A stretch of DNA of 64,000 nt from Pseudomonas sp. ANT_H12B (GCF_008369325.1 NZ_VOBI01000015.1:1-64000), one strand, 5' to 3'. Counted from the stretch's first letter, positions 36,132 to 44,578 are shown. Translations and numbers: made by a program. The notes: generated by a model from the sequence alone, not told the origin.

Positions 36132-37013
36132 TTATAGACCGGCCTTTTTCAAACGTTCGGCGTGTTGCACATACAGGTCGATCGGGTCGACGCCTTTTCG
36201 GATCCGACCGGCTGTCTGGTTGATGCTGTCCAGATGATCCAGCGGATAGTCGGAACGGATCACTTTGCCCAGATGGGAACTGAAGCGCCCGACCATGCCG
36301 TCGTTCTGATCGGCTTCAGTGGTGAAGTACCGGGAAAACGCGCGGCAGAACCCATGCAAAGGATCGAGTGCATTGAGCCCTTCATCAAGGATGCTCCCCT
36401 GCAAAGTACCGCTCCAGGAGTAATAGCGGACACCGTTGACCAGTTCGCGACCCTTGCCGCCCCAGGTTTTCGGCAACCCCTGGGGGTACTTGTCGTTGAA
36501 CGCACCCACGCCTTCGGTGGTCAGGGCATTCAATGCCGCAATGGCGTTCTGTGGCAGATGACGGTCGCCACTGAGCACCGACAGAAAGTCTGCGAACAAG
36601 GTGGCGACCGTTTCGGCCACATGTTCCGGCAGGCGTCCGGGCGTCAGGGCCTTGCGCAGAAAATCGGCCAACTCCGAGCCGTGATTGGGGCCGCTGACGG
36701 ATGTCACCGAAGCGATTTCCTGTGGTGCGATCGCAGCAGCATAACGTGCAGCCAGTGCACCCTGACTGTGCCCGATCAGGTTGACTTTGCTCGCCCCTGT
36801 TCCTTCCAGTACCCGCTCGATCTGCGCCAGCAGTTGGTCACCCCGTGCTTCGTTGCTATGGGTAGCCGACAGCTGTGGGATGAATACCCTTGCGCCAGCA
36901 CTTCGCAGCGCGTGCTTGATATCTTGAAAGAACTCGAATTTACCGATGCGATCGAAGCCGAATAGCCCGTGGACCAGCAGAATTGGATAGTGAGTGCTTG
37001 CATTCCGTTGCAT
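36132..37013 (-). CDS. Triacylglycerol lipase of the P. fragi type (family I.1), no signal peptide
   Basis: 293 residues of alpha/beta-hydrolase fold. YPILLVHGLFGFDRIG holds the oxyanion region, the nucleophile is Ser83 in GHSQG, and the acid and base lie near LDPLHGF/NDGMVGRFSSHLG and DHLDSIN. The sequence closely resembles the remembered P. fragi lipase. It starts directly with the catalytic domain, so no export signal is visible, and the two cysteines that bridge in secreted LipA are absent. No lipase foldase gene is adjacent. ATG 37013 has AAAGG eight bases upstream. Confidence 0.85.
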   Translation of the reverse strand: MQRNASTHYPILLVHGLFGFDRIGKFEFFQDIKHALRSAGARVFIPQLSATHSNEARGDQLLAQIERVLEGTGASKVNLIGHSQGALAARYAAAIAPQEIASVTSVSGPNHGSELADFLRKALTPGRLPEHVAETVATLFADFLSVLSGDRHLPQNAIAALNALTTEGVGAFNDKYPQGLPKTWGGKGRELVNGVRYYSWSGTLQGSILDEGLNALDPLHGFCRAFSRYFTTEADQNDGMVGRFSSHLGKVIRSDYPLDHLDSINQTAGRIRKGVDPIDLYVQHAERLKKAGL

Positions 37014-37350
37014 GTTGGTACCTTTCGCTGAAGTTTGGGGATGTGCTTGAGGCCTCACTCTAAAACACTCCAGCATTGATGCGATGTATGAAGAAGCCGC
37101 TGTAACCTGATGAAAACGGAATAGAAAAAGTACGAAATTTCCGATGTGGGCGAGGCCTTGTTCGGAATATCCGGACATCTTTTCGTCGAGTCCTAAGCGC
37201 TACTGATCAATGGCCTACCTGGCGAACGTCGTTTGTCCGCGCGCCCAAAAGGATTCACCCGACATCGCGGATCATCCTCTTGAGGTTCAATAGGCTTCAT
37301 TCGGTGCCGTCTTTCCGGGCGGCGTTTATTCCAAGGAATGGAGCGTATGA
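37014..37350. other. Divergent intergenic region without recognised feature
   Basis: 337 bases separate the divergent lipase and Ig-like protein genes. CGGAATATCCG near 37164 is a small palindrome. I see no RNA gene, REP or clear promoter. It must hold the two promoters. Confidence 0.6.
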
Positions 37351-38397
37351 ATGACCACTCATGAAGCACACACCCAAAACTTTGTAGAGCAATCGAGGCC
37401 CGTGCTGGAGCCAGCTGAAAACGCTGTGCTGGATCCCTCTGAAAGAAAAGCCATCATCAAACTCGCGCCTTATCCGGGAATGGCGTGCGGAGACAAATTG
37501 CTCTTGTCCTGGATCGGGCTGGACGTCGAAGGACTTGCTTACAAACATGAAGTGACGCGTTTTATCAGCGAGGGGCAGGTCGACAAGGAAATTGTCTTTA
37601 CCGTGGCGAGCGCGCATATCGCTGCACTCGACGGTGGTTCGCTTGAGGTTTATTACACCCTCACGAGTGCGCGATTGCCTGCACCAGTGAAGTCCCGACA
37701 TTTACAGCTGGACGTCGGCGATGCCAGGCCCGATTTGCTGCCTGCAATTGCGAACGATGCGGTAGGTGCCACGCTGGACCCCGAGAGGGTAATTGAAGGG
37801 GCGCTTGTAACGATCAGGCCTTATGCCCGGATGGCACCTGGAGACAGGGTCTTGCTGTCCTGGGCGGGTGTCACGCCCCAGGCGAGTTTCAATGACACCT
37901 TGGAGGTTGAGTCCTTTTCGGTGGGCGGTGAACTGTCATTTTGGGTCAGTCCCGACTGTATTGCCCCCAACCTCGGGTCCACGGTGACCATCAGTTATTG
38001 CGTCGTACAAGAGGGAGAAGCCCCGCGTTATTCGCAGGCTACGCAGTTGTTGATTGGTGCTCTGGTGAGAGGGCCGCTTTTACCTCCCGTTGTTCTGGAG
38101 GCCGATGAAGGCTGGCTGGATCTGCAAGAGGCCATTGATGGTGTCACCATCGTTATCAATGACGCCCAGGCTGAAGAGGGCGAACTGGTCTATCTGAAAT
38201 GTGACGGGATTAATTTCAATCACCGTGATGACCGCGAGATATCGAGAGAAATGGCCGGTGAGCCGCTGGTGTTTATCGTTCCCTACAGGTTTTGGCGCGG
38301 ACATCAGGATTTGACCGTTCGGGTGTCCTACTCGGTCGAACGCCTTGATGATGTCAGTCAGAAGTCCGAAGTGACTCTGGTGCAGGTGCAGTCTTAG
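37351..38397 (+). CDS. Protein of three Ig-like repeats, function unknown
   Basis: 348 residues and no signal peptide or membrane segment. Three tandem units of about 110 residues are visible (about 21-125, 126-236, 237-348). The first two share a PYPGM/PYARM-(A)-(C/P)-GD-(K/R)-(L/V)-LLSW core and a later LEVYYTL/VTISYCV strand; the third is diverged (EEGELVYLKCDG, LTVRVSYSV). This all-beta pattern resembles Ig-like repeats seen in very large Pseudomonas surface or secreted proteins, here in a compact form. GGAG lies eight bases before ATG 37351. Role and location are unknown. Confidence 0.7.
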   Translation: MTTHEAHTQNFVEQSRPVLEPAENAVLDPSERKAIIKLAPYPGMACGDKLLLSWIGLDVEGLAYKHEVTRFISEGQVDKEIVFTVASAHIAALDGGSLEVYYTLTSARLPAPVKSRHLQLDVGDARPDLLPAIANDAVGATLDPERVIEGALVTIRPYARMAPGDRVLLSWAGVTPQASFNDTLEVESFSVGGELSFWVSPDCIAPNLGSTVTISYCVVQEGEAPRYSQATQLLIGALVRGPLLPPVVLEADEGWLDLQEAIDGVTIVINDAQAEEGELVYLKCDGINFNHRDDREISREMAGEPLVFIVPYRFWRGHQDLTVRVSYSVERLDDVSQKSEVTLVQVQS

Positions 38398-38417
38398 AAC
38401 GCACGCTTGCCGGTAGT

Positions 38418-38451
38418 CGCCGTCCAGTCTTCGATTGAAGACTGGACGGCG
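38418..38451. terminator. Bidirectional hairpin between convergent genes
   Basis: A perfect 15-bp stem (CGCCGTCCAGTCTTC) with loop GATT, located between the convergent Ig-like and aroF genes. No T run on either side; it may still stop transcription or act as an insulator. Confidence 0.55.
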
Positions 38452-38459
38452 GTAGAGGG

Positions 38460-39548
38460 TCAGCCTTGCTGTTTAATTTTGTTTTGAGTTCGCAGTCGAT
38501 CCGCTGCCAGGCGCAACAATTGTTCCGTCCCGTTCCAGCCCAGGCAGCCGTCGGTGACGGACACGCCATAACGCAGTGATGGGCTTAGTGGCTGGCAACC
38601 TTCGAACAAATGGCTCTCGATCATCATGCCGATCAGTGATCGGTCACCTTGCAGGCGCTGTTCAAGCACATCGTTGAACACCGTAGGCTGACGCAGCGGG
38701 TCTTTGCCGCTGTTGGCGTGGCTGCAGTCGACCATGATCCGGGCCGAGATTTTCAGTCTGGTCAAATCACTGCGCACCCGGGCGACGCTGTCGCGGTCGT
38801 AGTTCGGCCCACGATGACCGCCACGCAATACCAGGTGTGTGTCCGCATTGCCCGGGGTTTGAATGATCGCGGGGTGCCCCTGGCTATCCACACCGAAGTG
38901 GCGATGGGGATGGGCCGCGGAGCGCATGGCGTCGCTGGCAACGCCGACGCCGCCATCGGTGCCATTCTTGAAGCCGACCGGCATGCTCAGGCCACTGGCC
39001 ATTTCCCGATGGATCTGCGACTCGGTGGTGCGGGCGCCAATGGCCACCCAACTCAGCAGGTCGTCGAAGTAACCAGCCGCCATTGGTTGCAGCAGTTCGG
39101 TCGCAATCGGCAAGCCCAGTCGGAGCATTTCGCGCATCAGCTCGCGGGACAGGGTCAGGCCGCCGGCCAAGTCATCGCTGCCATCCAGATGCGGATCGTA
39201 CGCCAGGCCTTTCCAGCCGACCGTGGTACGGGGCTTTTCGACGTAGGCGCGCATCACCAGCAGCATCTCATCGCTGACTTCAGCGGCCAGGTGGGCAAGG
39301 TTGCCAGCGTATTCAAGGGCAGATTGTGGATCGTGGATCGAGCAAGGGCCGACGATGACCAGCAGACGGGGGTCTTCACCGTTGAGGATCGCGCGAACCG
39401 CTTGGCGATGGGCAGCGACTTGCTGGCTCAGGGCATTGGTGAGCGGCAGTTGCTGCTTGAGTTGTAATGAGCTGGGCAGACGCAGGGTCAGCGCTTCATT
39501 GGCAGGACTCAGGGTGGACAGTGGCAGAGCAGAGGCGGACGAGTTCAT
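38460..39548 (-). CDS. aroF: 3-deoxy-7-phosphoheptulonate (DAHP) synthase, class I
   Basis: 362 residues. Class I DAHP synthase signatures are LLVIVGPCSIHD (about 63), KPRTTVGWKGL (about 106), GFKNGTDGG (about 190) and MVDCSHANSGKDP (about 272). It condenses phosphoenolpyruvate and erythrose 4-phosphate, the first step of aromatic amino-acid synthesis. ATG 39548 has AGGAAG eight bases upstream. Two aromatic-rich leader ORFs and a strong terminator lie between its presumed promoter and the gene. Which aromatic amino acid feeds back on the enzyme is unknown; the symbol is by family only. Confidence 0.93.
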   Translation of the reverse strand: MNSSASALPLSTLSPANEALTLRLPSSLQLKQQLPLTNALSQQVAAHRQAVRAILNGEDPRLLVIVGPCSIHDPQSALEYAGNLAHLAAEVSDEMLLVMRAYVEKPRTTVGWKGLAYDPHLDGSDDLAGGLTLSRELMREMLRLGLPIATELLQPMAAGYFDDLLSWVAIGARTTESQIHREMASGLSMPVGFKNGTDGGVGVASDAMRSAAHPHRHFGVDSQGHPAIIQTPGNADTHLVLRGGHRGPNYDRDSVARVRSDLTRLKISARIMVDCSHANSGKDPLRQPTVFNDVLEQRLQGDRSLIGMMIESHLFEGCQPLSPSLRYGVSVTDGCLGWNGTEQLLRLAADRLRTQNKIKQQG

Positions 39549-39596
39549 ATTCAGGCTTCCTGGGCTGGCGGCGGGGTCGTTCCCGCGCGCTCGGCC

Positions 39597-39749
39597 CTAC
39601 TGGGGTGTTCGACAATTGGCCGGATTGGCTGCGTGTGTGTGCTTGCCACCTTTGGGTGACCGATCGGAGGCGGCAGGCTGTCCCGAGCGGAAGCTGGTAA
39701 ATCGCCATGCGGTAAAACTGTCGTAACGGTAATAGGTGGCATAGTTCAT
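39597..39749 (-). CDS. 50-residue tyrosine-rich small ORF before aroF
   Basis: ATG at 39749 with GAGG nine bases upstream opens a 50-codon frame ending with TAG 48 bases before aroF. The product begins MNYATYYRYDSFTAWRFTSF: four Tyr, four Phe and one Trp in 20 residues, then a polar tail. It lies between the attenuator terminator and aroF, so it is made only on read-through. It may be a second translational or attenuation leader, or a small protein. No known family recognised. Confidence 0.55.
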   Translation of the reverse strand: MNYATYYRYDSFTAWRFTSFRSGQPAASDRSPKGGKHTHAANPANCRTPQ

Positions 39750-39799
39750 GTCGTGAATCCTCGAGTTGTCTGGTGTGACGCTGAATATATGCAGGGCTG

Positions 39800-39836
39800 A
39801 AAAAACAAAACCCCCGGTCGGGAAGCCGACCGGGGG
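39800..39836 (-). terminator. Strong Rho-independent terminator (attenuator) upstream of aroF
   Basis: On the minus strand a perfect 11-bp stem (CCCCCGGTCGG/CCGACCGGGGG, loop CTTC) is followed by TTTTGTTTTTT. It lies 51 bases after the stop of the aromatic leader peptide and about 250 bases before aroF, in the transcript path. A second hairpin (GGCGCCC/GGGTCGCC, 39853-39877) sits between leader and terminator and could act in alternative pairing. Confidence 0.85.
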
Positions 39837-39886
39837 TTGAGAATTCTCTGGTGGCGACCCGTTTCAAAGTGGGCGCCGTGTAGGTA

Positions 39887-40015
39887 TCAGGCGCGCCAGT
39901 GGCTAAACCAATACCCAAAATAAAAGTTGACCGGAGCACAAGCGTCGCTCACCCGGGCAGCCGCAACCGAACGCAGTGCGCTGGCGGAATGAAGCTGTGA
40001 GAGGGCGTTGAACAT
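39887..40015 (-). CDS. 42-residue aromatic leader peptide of aroF
   Basis: ATG at 40015 has GGAG seven bases upstream and a plausible sigma-70 promoter just ahead. The 42-residue product ends with VNFYFGYWFSHWRA, seven aromatic residues in ten codons (39925-39896): three Phe, two Tyr, two Trp. A hairpin and then a strong terminator follow. This is the layout of amino-acid attenuators such as pheL and trpL: stalling at these codons when charged aromatic tRNAs are scarce would favour read-through into aroF. Confidence 0.75.
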   Translation of the reverse strand: MFNALSQLHSASALRSVAAARVSDACAPVNFYFGYWFSHWRA

Positions 40016-40042
40016 GGTCTGTCTCCGATGAATGCACCGAGC

Positions 40043-40069
40043 TTACTAGAGGCCGGCACACGGATTCAA
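40043..40069 (-). promoter_or_regulatory. Candidate sigma-70 promoter of the aroF leader
   Basis: On the minus strand TTGAAT (40069-40064) and TAGTAA (40048-40043) are separated by 15 bases; a TGATTG with 18-base spacing is the alternative -35. Start expected near 40036, about 20 bases before the leader ATG. Confidence 0.4.
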
Positions 40070-40176
40070 TCAGAAAATGCTATCGACCACGGACGGCGTT
40101 TTCTATTGCTTGAGTGCGCAGAGGGTTGTGACACACTCGCAGCTCAGACAAAAATACGACATCACAGGGATTAAGC

Positions 40177-40584
40177 ATGAGGCCACTGACTATCGCCGCG
40201 GCTCAATCGATCTCCATTGCGGGTGATGATAGGTGCCGATATTGTCGCGTTGGCGGTGTGTGCTGATTTCTCTCACGCCAGCCATGCAGCCGCGACGGCG
40301 CAGCAGGGGGCCGATCTTTATGTCGCGGGCGTGCTGATCACGGAAAACGGCTACGCCCCGGATACTGCACTGTGCAAGGTTATGCCAGCACCCATTCGAT
40401 GGTAGTCCTGATGGCGAACCATGGCGGTGCGACAGGTGGATGGGAGTCCGCAGGACGTAGCGCCATCTGGGCGTCGGACGGTTCGCTGATAGCGGCCGCC
40501 CCCGGCAATGGCAACCTGTTGGTCGTTGCTCGCCGCAATGCTGACGGCTGGAAGGGGCAAATAGTCGATGTCGTGGAGGTTTGA
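40177..40584 (+). pseudogene. Decayed carbon-nitrogen hydrolase (nitrilase superfamily)
   Basis: From ATG 40177 the frame starts MRPLTIAAAQSISIAGD, a normal nitrilase-family N-terminus, then breaks near 40227. A second frame continues with ADIVALAVCADFSHAS (the nucleophile-cysteine region) up to about 40375, and a third gives YASTHSMVVLMANHGG to the stop at 40584. The middle, with the catalytic Glu and Lys, has been deleted and at least one frameshift follows. Its stop overlaps the ATG of the GNAT gene, so both once formed an operon. Confidence 0.8.
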
Positions 40585-41027
40585 TGGAGTTTGAATTACG
40601 TCCAGCTACGCTCCGGGACCTGGACTTCGCGCGCGATTTAACCTGTAAAACCATGCTCCGTTACTACATCCAGCACAATCTGCTGTGGCAGGACGAGGCC
40701 TTCGATGTGGCCTGGGCGGGGCGCGAAAACTGGTTGATTGTGCGTGATGAGATGCTGCTGGGGTATGTGAGCCTGAGTCGAGACGCAAGGGCTTTGTACA
40801 TCCGTGAGTTGCACGTGCTTGAGACGTTTCAGGGGCAGGGCGCCGGTTCCTGGGCGATCGATCAGGTATTTGCCATGGCGTGCAAGGAACGACGCCCGGC
40901 GTTGCGGTTGACGGTTTTTGAAAATAATCCGGCAAAAGCGTTATACGAGAGAAAGGGCCTGAGGGTGGTCGGCGCAGACGAGTGTTTCCTGAGAATGCAG
41001 CGCGATGTCGATGACGCGTATCGCTGA
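40584..41027 (+). CDS. GNAT-family N-acetyltransferase
   Basis: 147 residues with the GNAT acetyl-CoA site ETFQGQGAGSWAID (about 78-91; the Q/R-x-x-G-x-G/A pattern) and a C-terminal YERKGLRVVG strand. GGAGG lies five bases before ATG 40584. It is coupled (TGATG) to the preceding nitrilase-family remnant, so the gene may have outlived its operon partner. Substrate unknown. Confidence 0.85.
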   Translation: MEFELRPATLRDLDFARDLTCKTMLRYYIQHNLLWQDEAFDVAWAGRENWLIVRDEMLLGYVSLSRDARALYIRELHVLETFQGQGAGSWAIDQVFAMACKERRPALRLTVFENNPAKALYERKGLRVVGADECFLRMQRDVDDAYR

Positions 41028-41154
41028 AACACGCTTGAGACAAGCCTTTCAAGATGTATTGAAACTTTTTATATGACGCTTGCCGCTAGGTCTGACAGTC
41101 GCTTTTTGCTAAGGTGTCCGGCAACCCAATAAGATCATATCGCGAGGTGTCTGC

Positions 41155-41796
41155 TTGATTAGGGTGCTAGTAGTCGATGACCATGATCTCGTTCGTACAG
41201 GCATTACACGAATGCTGGCTGACATCGATGGCCTACAAGTAGTCGGCCAGGCTGAGTCAGGGGAAGAGTCCCTGCTCAAGGCGCGTGAGTTGAAACCCGA
41301 TGTGGTGCTGATGGACGTCAAGATGCCCGGTATCGGCGGTCTTGAAGCCACACGCAAATTATTGCGCAGTCATCCGGACATCAAAGTCGTCGCGGTCACT
41401 GTGTGCGAGGAAGATCCGTTTCCTACAAGACTGTTGCAGGCGGGGGCCGCAGGTTACCTGACCAAAGGCGCCGGGCTGCCGGAAATGGTCCAGGCAATTC
41501 GCCTGGTGTTCGCCGGGCAACGCTACATCAGTCCGCAGATTGCGCAGCAACTGGCGATCAAATCCTTCCAGCCGACCAACGATTCGCCCTTCGACGCCTT
41601 GTCGGAGCGGGAAATCCAGATCGCGTTGATGATTGTCGGCTGTCAAAAGGTCCAAATCATTTCCGACAAGCTGTGCCTGTCGCCAAAAACCGTGAACACC
41701 TATCGTTATCGCATCTTCGAAAAGCTTTCGATCAGCAGCGATGTTGAGTTGACACTGTTGGCGGTTCGTCACGGCATGGTCGATGCCAGCCTCTGA
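41155..41796 (+). CDS. gacA: Response regulator GacA
   Basis: 213 residues of the NarL/FixJ type. The receiver domain carries the phospho-acceptor Asp54 in VVLMDVKMPG with the acidic pair DD8-9, and the LuxR-type HTH is LSEREIQIALMIVG...LSPKTVNTYRYRIFEKL. With GacS it controls the rsm small RNAs and secondary metabolism. The start is TTG (41155) with GAGG upstream, as reported for other fluorescent pseudomonads. The gene is followed 2 bases later by uvrC, the conserved gacA-uvrC-pgsA order. Confidence 0.96.
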   Translation: MIRVLVVDDHDLVRTGITRMLADIDGLQVVGQAESGEESLLKARELKPDVVLMDVKMPGIGGLEATRKLLRSHPDIKVVAVTVCEEDPFPTRLLQAGAAGYLTKGAGLPEMVQAIRLVFAGQRYISPQIAQQLAIKSFQPTNDSPFDALSEREIQIALMIVGCQKVQIISDKLCLSPKTVNTYRYRIFEKLSISSDVELTLLAVRHGMVDASL

Positions 41797-41798
41797 AA

Positions 41799-43622
41799 AT
41801 GACTGAAGTCTTCGATCCAAGCGCGTTTCTGTCGACGGTCAGTGGGCGTCCCGGTGTGTATCGCATGTTCGACAGCGATGCACGCCTGCTCTACGTCGGC
41901 AAGGCCAAGAACCTCAAGAGTCGCCTGTCGAGTTACTTTCGCAAATCTGGTCTTGCGCCCAAGACCGCTGCGCTGGTGGCTCGTATCGCTCAGGTCGAAA
42001 CAACGATTACGGCCAATGAAACCGAAGCCTTGTTGCTTGAGCAGACGCTGATCAAGGAATGGCGTCCGCCCTACAACATCCTTCTGCGCGACGACAAATC
42101 CTACCCTTACGTCTTTCTCTCTGATGGCCAGTTCCCGCGCCTGAGCATTCATCGCGGTGCGAAAAAGGCCAAGGGCAAATATTTCGGTCCTTACCCCAGC
42201 GCCGGTGCGATTCGCGAAAGCCTGAGTCTGTTGCAGAAGACCTTTTTCGTTCGTCAATGCGAAGACAGCTATTACAAGAACCGCACGCGTCCTTGTTTGC
42301 AGTATCAGATCAAACGCTGCAAGGCGCCCTGTGTCGGTCTGGTGGAACCCGAGGTATATGCCGAAGATGTGCGGCACTCGGTGATGTTCCTTGAGGGGCG
42401 CAGCAATGCGCTGACGGATGAGTTGTCCGCCGGTATGGAAGAGGCGGCGATCAACCTCGAGTTTGAACGTGCCGCCGAATTGCGCGACCAGATCTCGTTG
42501 CTGCGCCGAGTCCAGGATCAGCAGAGCATGGAAGGCGGGACGGGCGATGTCGATGTCATTGCGGCGTTCATCAACCCGGGCGGTGCCTGCGTGCACTTGA
42601 TCAGCGTGCGCGGTGGCCGGGTGTTGGGAAGCAAGAATTTCTTCCCTCAAGTGGGTATTGAAGAAGACGTTTCCGAAGTCATGGCGGCGTTTCTCGGCCA
42701 ATACTTCATCACTAGTCCCGAACGCGACTTGCCGAGCGAACTCATCGTCAACGTGGTTCACGAAGACTTCCCGACCTTGATCACGGCCATTGAAGAGCTG
42801 CGCGGTCGCGAATTGACCATCAGTCATCGCGTACGCGGTACGCGAGCACGCTGGCAGCAATTGGCGGTCACCAATGCCGAGCAGGCCCTGGGTGCACGCC
42901 TGGCCAACCGGCAACATGTTGCGGCACGTTTCGACGCCCTGGCAGAAGTCCTGAAACTGGACGAGCCACCTCAGCGTCTGGAGTGCTACGACATCAGTCA
43001 CTCCAGCGGCGAAGCGACTGTGGCCTCCTGCGTGGTATTTGGCCCCGAAGGCCCGATCAAGTCCGACTACCGACGCTACAACATTGAAGGCGTCACCCCA
43101 GGCGATGACTACGCCGCGATGCACCAGGCCCTGACCCGACGCTTCAGCAAGCTGAAGGACGGGGAGGGTAAGTTACCGGATATTTTGCTGGTGGACGGCG
43201 GCAAGGGCCAGCTATCCATGGCCCGAGACGTGCTCAATGAACTGGCGGTACCCGACCTGATTCTGCTGGGCGTGGCCAAGGGCGCGACGCGCAAGGCCGG
43301 TTTCGAAACCTTGTATCTCAACGATGCCGCCCACGAATTCACCTTGCGCGGCGATTCCCCCGCGCTGCATTTGATCCAGCAGATACGCGACGAAGCTCAC
43401 CGTTTCGCGATTACCGGACACCGCGCTCGTCGTGGAAAAACTCGCCGAACGTCTACGCTTGAGGGCGTAGCTGGTGTCGGGCCGACACGTCGCCGCGATT
43501 TGTTGAAACATTTTGGTGGATTGCAGGAGCTGTCTCGTGCCAGCATCGACGAGATCGCCAAAGCACCCGGGATCAGTAAAAAGCTCGCAGAGTTGATTTA
43601 TGCAAATCTGCACAGCGAGTAG
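41799..43622 (+). CDS. uvrC: Excinuclease ABC subunit C
   Basis: 607 residues. A GIY-YIG nuclease domain at the N-terminus (GVYRMFDSDARLLYVGKAKN), a UVR motif (about 205-240, EFERAAELRDQI), the C-terminal RNase H-like endonuclease domain (YDISHSSG, VDGGKGQL) and a terminal helix-hairpin-helix pair (GVGPTRRRDLLKHFGG). It makes the two incisions in nucleotide excision repair with UvrA and UvrB. Two bases behind gacA. Confidence 0.97.
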   Translation: MTEVFDPSAFLSTVSGRPGVYRMFDSDARLLYVGKAKNLKSRLSSYFRKSGLAPKTAALVARIAQVETTITANETEALLLEQTLIKEWRPPYNILLRDDKSYPYVFLSDGQFPRLSIHRGAKKAKGKYFGPYPSAGAIRESLSLLQKTFFVRQCEDSYYKNRTRPCLQYQIKRCKAPCVGLVEPEVYAEDVRHSVMFLEGRSNALTDELSAGMEEAAINLEFERAAELRDQISLLRRVQDQQSMEGGTGDVDVIAAFINPGGACVHLISVRGGRVLGSKNFFPQVGIEEDVSEVMAAFLGQYFITSPERDLPSELIVNVVHEDFPTLITAIEELRGRELTISHRVRGTRARWQQLAVTNAEQALGARLANRQHVAARFDALAEVLKLDEPPQRLECYDISHSSGEATVASCVVFGPEGPIKSDYRRYNIEGVTPGDDYAAMHQALTRRFSKLKDGEGKLPDILLVDGGKGQLSMARDVLNELAVPDLILLGVAKGATRKAGFETLYLNDAAHEFTLRGDSPALHLIQQIRDEAHRFAITGHRARRGKTRRTSTLEGVAGVGPTRRRDLLKHFGGLQELSRASIDEIAKAPGISKKLAELIYANLHSE

Positions 43623-43654
43623 AATGCCACCTCACCTCGTAGCCAGTTGTGCCG

Positions 43655-44215
43655 ATGAATATCCCTAATCTGATTACCGTTCTACGCGTCCTGCTCATAC
43701 CGATCTTCATTTTACTGTTCTACCTGCCTTACCAGTGGAGCTACCTGGCGTCCGCGTCAGTCTTCGCATTTGCCGCCGCGACAGACTGGCTGGACGGGTA
43801 TCTGGCCCGCCGTCTGGAGCAAAGTACGCCGTTCGGGGCTTTTCTCGATCCCGTCGCGGACAAGCTGATGGTCGCCGTTGCGCTGGTATTGCTGGTGCAA
43901 GAACACGGCAACCTGTGGCTCACACTGCCGGCCGCGGTGATCATTGGCCGCGAGATTGTCGTCTCGGCACTTCGCGAATGGATGGCCGAACTCGGCGCCC
44001 GCGCTCACGTCGCGGTGTCGAACCTGGGCAAATGGAAAACCGCCGCGCAAATGCTGGCGCTGGTGATCCTGCTGGCCAATCCGTCGGACTTTACGTTCTG
44101 GGTTTTAGTGGGTTACGCCTTGCTGCTGATATCCGCAGGCCTGACATTGTGGTCCATGGTCCAATACTTGCGGGCTGCCTGGCCGCATCTGAAGACCGAT
44201 ACGGAAAAGAAATAA
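43655..44215 (+). CDS. pgsA: CDP-diacylglycerol-glycerol-3-phosphate 3-phosphatidyltransferase
   Basis: A 186-residue inner-membrane protein with about five helices. The CDP-alcohol phosphotransferase motif is DWLDGYLARRLEQSTPFGAF followed by LDPVADK. It makes phosphatidylglycerol phosphate. ATG 43655 (MNIPNLITVLRVLLIP) matches the family start; an in-frame GTG two codons earlier is less likely. Third gene of the gacA-uvrC-pgsA block. Confidence 0.96.
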   Translation: MNIPNLITVLRVLLIPIFILLFYLPYQWSYLASASVFAFAAATDWLDGYLARRLEQSTPFGAFLDPVADKLMVAVALVLLVQEHGNLWLTLPAAVIIGREIVVSALREWMAELGARAHVAVSNLGKWKTAAQMLALVILLANPSDFTFWVLVGYALLLISAGLTLWSMVQYLRAAWPHLKTDTEKK

Positions 44216-44235
44216 AGCTTTTTTGAATCAAAGGG

Positions 44236-44263
44236 TTGACGGGGCATCTGGATTCGATAGAAT
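44236..44263 (+). promoter_or_regulatory. Sigma-70 promoter of tRNA-Gly
   Basis: TTGACG (44236-44241) and TAGAAT (44258-44263) are 16 bases apart, followed by a G/C-rich discriminator; the mature tRNA begins 16 bases after the -10 box. Confidence 0.75.
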
Positions 44264-44278
44264 GCGCCACACCAAGAC

Positions 44279-44354
<76 letters not shown>

Positions 44355-44363
44355 AGCATTGAA

Positions 44364-44396
44364 AAATGGATCTCTGAAAAGAGGTCCATTTTTTTT
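44364..44396 (+). terminator. Terminator of tRNA-Gly
   Basis: AATGGATCTCT-GAAA-AGAGGTCCATT with one G-T pair, followed by eight T. Confidence 0.92.
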
Positions 44397-44578
44397 GGCC
44401 CAAAGAAAAGGATATCTTTAGGCCTGCGCGGCAGCGGCAGCAGCGATGCTGTCGACATCATCCAACTGGGTAGAGTCACCAGACAATCAGGTAACTGCGC
44501 TTTCTGCTCTTTCGATATGCAGTAAGTGAAGGCACAATGCGCATCCTTTTTTTGGCTGGCCTTGCCGGAGGCCTCGAA

